Below are positions 62,324 through 64,000 of a stretch of DNA of 64,000 bases, piece by piece. Both the position numbers and the translations under genes were made by a program. The DNA lies in NCBI RefSeq assembly GCF_030268085.1, contig NZ_BSDE01000001.1, positions 930,001-994,000 of the forward strand, in the 5' to 3' direction. Each line of letters starts with the position of its first letter. Within the stretch, counting starts at the first letter, position 1. This stretch comes from Geothrix limicola (GTDB lineage: Bacteria > Acidobacteriota > Holophagae > Holophagales > Holophagaceae). Under the pieces are notes generated by a model that was given only the letters and a program-made list of their open reading frames with translations, had not been told where the DNA came from and did no database searches.

Positions 62324-63439
62324 TTACTTGGCGCGCTTGTAGAAGGGCGTGGGGATGATCTCGGCATTCACGGCACGGCCGCGGATCTCGATCTGGATGG
62401 TTCCACCGACCTTCGCCAGTTCCGTCGGAACGTAGGCCAGGCCCAGGTTGAAGCCGCAGGTCGGGGACGGGGCGGCGCTGGTGACGAAACCGATCTGCTT
62501 CCCGTCCTGCACCACGGGCATGTGGTCGCGGGCGATGTCACGCTTCTCGAGCGTCTTGAAGCCGACGAGCTTGCGCGGCGCGGGGGCGGCCTTGGCGGCC
62601 ACCAGGGCCTCGCGGCCGATGAAGTCGCCGTGATCGAGCTTCACGATCCAGCCGAGGCCGGCTTCCAGCGCGTGGATGCTGTCGTCGATCTCGTGGCCGT
62701 AGAGGGCCATCTTGCATTCCAGACGCAGGGTGTTGCGGCAGCCCAGGCCCGCGGGAATCAGGCCCTTGGGCGTGCCGGCCGCCAGCACGGCGTTCCACAG
62801 CTTTTCCGTATCGCCGGCGGCGCAGTAAAGCTCGAAGCCATCCTCGCCCGTGTAGCCCGTGCGGCTGATGATGCACTTGATGCCCGCGACCTCGCCGTGG
62901 GTGAAGTAGTAGTAGCCGATGGGATCCAGCGGGGTCGCCGTCAGGGGCTGCAGGATGCTCACGGCCAGTGGGCCCTGGAGGGCGATCTGGCCCGTCACCG
63001 GGCTTTCGTTCACCACGGTGCAGTCATAGCCCGCGGCGTGCTGCTGCACCCAGGCGAAATCCTTGTCGATGTTCCCGGCGTTCACCACCAGGAGGAATTC
63101 CTGCTCGCCTTCGCGGTAGACCAGGAGGTCGTCCACGAAGGTGCCGTTCTCGTAGAGGAAGGCGGTGTAGTGGACCTGGCCGATGACGAGCTTGGAGACG
63201 GCGTTCGGCGTCAGGTGCTCCACGAGGGCCAGGGCCCCAGGGCCCTTCACGCGGATTTCGCCCATGTGGCTCACGTCGAAGAGCCCGGCCTTGGTGCGAA
63301 CGGCCTCGTGCTCGGCGATGATCCCGGCCGGATACTGCACGGGCATGTCCCAGCCGCCAAAGTCCACCATCTTGGCGTTGAGGGCCCGATGGGCCGCGTT
63401 GAGCGGGGTTTTCATCAGTTCTGATGCGGCGGTCGACAT
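62324..63439 (-). CDS. gcvT: Glycine cleavage system T protein (aminomethyltransferase)
   Basis: 371 residues. MVDFGGWDMPVQYPAGIIAE, LFDVSHMGEIRVKGP, RTGYTGEDGFELYC, GLGCRNTLRLECKMALYGHE and the C-terminal TPFYKRAK all match GcvT. It transfers the one-carbon unit to tetrahydrofolate. The ATG at 63439 is preceded by GGAGC; an ATG eight codons later (MKTPLNAAHR) is the alternative. gcvH follows after 37 bases. No glycine riboswitch fits the 25-base gap upstream. Confidence 0.93.
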   Translation of the reverse strand: MSTAASELMKTPLNAAHRALNAKMVDFGGWDMPVQYPAGIIAEHEAVRTKAGLFDVSHMGEIRVKGPGALALVEHLTPNAVSKLVIGQVHYTAFLYENGTFVDDLLVYREGEQEFLLVVNAGNIDKDFAWVQQHAAGYDCTVVNESPVTGQIALQGPLAVSILQPLTATPLDPIGYYYFTHGEVAGIKCIISRTGYTGEDGFELYCAAGDTEKLWNAVLAAGTPKGLIPAGLGCRNTLRLECKMALYGHEIDDSIHALEAGLGWIVKLDHGDFIGREALVAAKAAPAPRKLVGFKTLEKRDIARDHMPVVQDGKQIGFVTSAAPSPTCGFNLGLAYVPTELAKVGGTIQIEIRGRAVNAEIIPTPFYKRAK

Positions 63440-63464
63440 GGATGCTCCGGCGTGAAACACCAGT

Positions 63465-64000
63465 CTATCTCCGCAGGCTCCAAGGCAGAAGACCTCGTAA
63501 TCCCCAGCCCAGGATCCAGCGGCCATCAGCCTCCTGCCTTGTGACCAGGTGCACAGCCAGGGGCAGCACCGCCACACCGGCCTCCGCGGCCCGGTCCAGT
63601 TCGGCGGCGTAGGAAGGATCGATCTCCCGTGCGGCATCGAAGCGATCCACATCCGTCCGGTGGACGAAAAAGGCGATGGCGGCACGGTGGCCTTCCCGCA
63701 CCATGGCCTGGAGTTCGCGCAGGTGCTTGGTGCCGCGCTCGGTGACCGCATCGGGAAACAGGGCCCAATCGCCATCCTTCAGGGTGGCGTTCTTCACTTC
63801 GATGAACACCTGGCGGCCTTCTCCATCCAAGGCCAGCACGTCGATGCGGCTGTTCTCCGCGCCATACCTCACTTCGGTCCGAACCCCGTGCAGGCCGGCC
63901 AGGCCCGGCAGCGCGTCGCGGCGCGCCGCCTCAGCCACGACGCGGTTCGGCATGCCCGTCTCCACGCCCACCCATCCGCCCGGTCGCTCCACCGCCAGCC
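63465..64000 (-). CDS. sfsA: SfsA-family protein (5' part outside window)
   Basis: The visible 178 residues match the C-terminal two thirds of SfsA (about 230-240 residues): GVETGMPNRVVAEAAR, YGAENSRIDVLALDG, FIEVKNATLKDG, FPDAVTERGTKHLREL and AREIDPSYAAELDRA. The EVK and NSRID motifs form a nuclease-like active site; the physiological role of SfsA is unsettled. The N-terminal OB-like part lies beyond the window. It is 25 bases upstream of gcvT on the same strand. Confidence 0.88.
   Translation of the reverse strand, partial: LAVERPGGWVGVETGMPNRVVAEAARRDALPGLAGLHGVRTEVRYGAENSRIDVLALDGEGRQVFIEVKNATLKDGDWALFPDAVTERGTKHLRELQAMVREGHRAAIAFFVHRTDVDRFDAAREIDPSYAAELDRAAEAGVAVLPLAVHLVTRQEADGRWILGWGLRGLLPWSLRR

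Noticed and set aside
63440-63464. Glycine riboswitch upstream of gcvT
   Set aside because: Only 25 bases separate it from sfsA; there is no room and no matching structure.

Overview
The window is a gene-dense, high-GC chromosomal segment of a Gram-negative bacterium. It encodes FadL-type and lipoprotein outer-envelope proteins, a TonB C-terminal domain and an MltD-like enzyme. It also carries DivIVA, BshA (bacillithiol), a monomeric NADP-isocitrate dehydrogenase, a fused 2-hydroxyacyl-CoA dehydratase activase and a sensor ending in a four-Cys motif. Together these suggest Acidobacteriota, most likely a Holophagae/Geothrix-like organism. That taxon is an inference from gene content and style, not a database match. 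No phage, insertion sequence or CRISPR array is seen.

Layout. 0-9 kb: NarK-type transporter (cut by the window edge), Tat-exported Fe/Mn superoxide dismutase divergent from the chromate operon chrBA, asparagine synthetase AsnA, a slipin/NfeD membrane-protease pair and a flavin reductase-like protein. 8.6-18 kb: giant CoA-dehydratase activase, YbaK-family protein, chemoreceptor and a beta-propeller sensor. 18-21 kb: bshA, yggT-divIVA and a thiolase. 21-30 kb: a FadL-family porin and a complete trpEGDCFBA operon. 30-40 kb: membrane protein, a 5'-nucleotidase split over two genes, icd, an S41 protease, a YigZ protein and a small operon ending in a LytS/LytTR two-component system. 40-49 kb: SCP2-repeat protein, Sel1 lipoprotein, a BlaI/M56-TonB regulatory pair, a secreted pentapeptide-repeat protein, a membrane LuxR regulator, Ppx/GppA and an isopropylmalate-synthase-like enzyme. 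49-64 kb: lipoprotein, coaX-birA, tryptophanase, ArnT-like glycosyltransferase, aldehyde dehydrogenase, SDR, ABC-F ATPase, tRNA-Ala(GGC), MltD-like transglycosylase, gcvH-gcvT and a partial sfsA.

The clearest regulatory logic lies outside the long reading frames. Upstream of trpE is a 30-codon leader ORF with three consecutive Trp codons, a 9-bp antiterminator pairing and a U-tailed terminator: ribosome-mediated transcription attenuation. Its -10 box almost touches the leader ATG, so the leader may be translated from a leaderless mRNA. Upstream of blaI, two mirror-image operators frame a consensus promoter. A perfect 7-2-7 palindrome lies between the divergent sod and chrBA promoters. Tryptophan synthesis (trp operon) and breakdown (tnaA) are both present about 25 kb apart.

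Most junctions within operons are 4-nt ATGA overlaps, and several convergent pairs touch or overlap at their stop codons. One intergenic stretch exceeds 300 bases (45163-45780); it holds an 18-nt perfect palindrome and no gene I can recognise.
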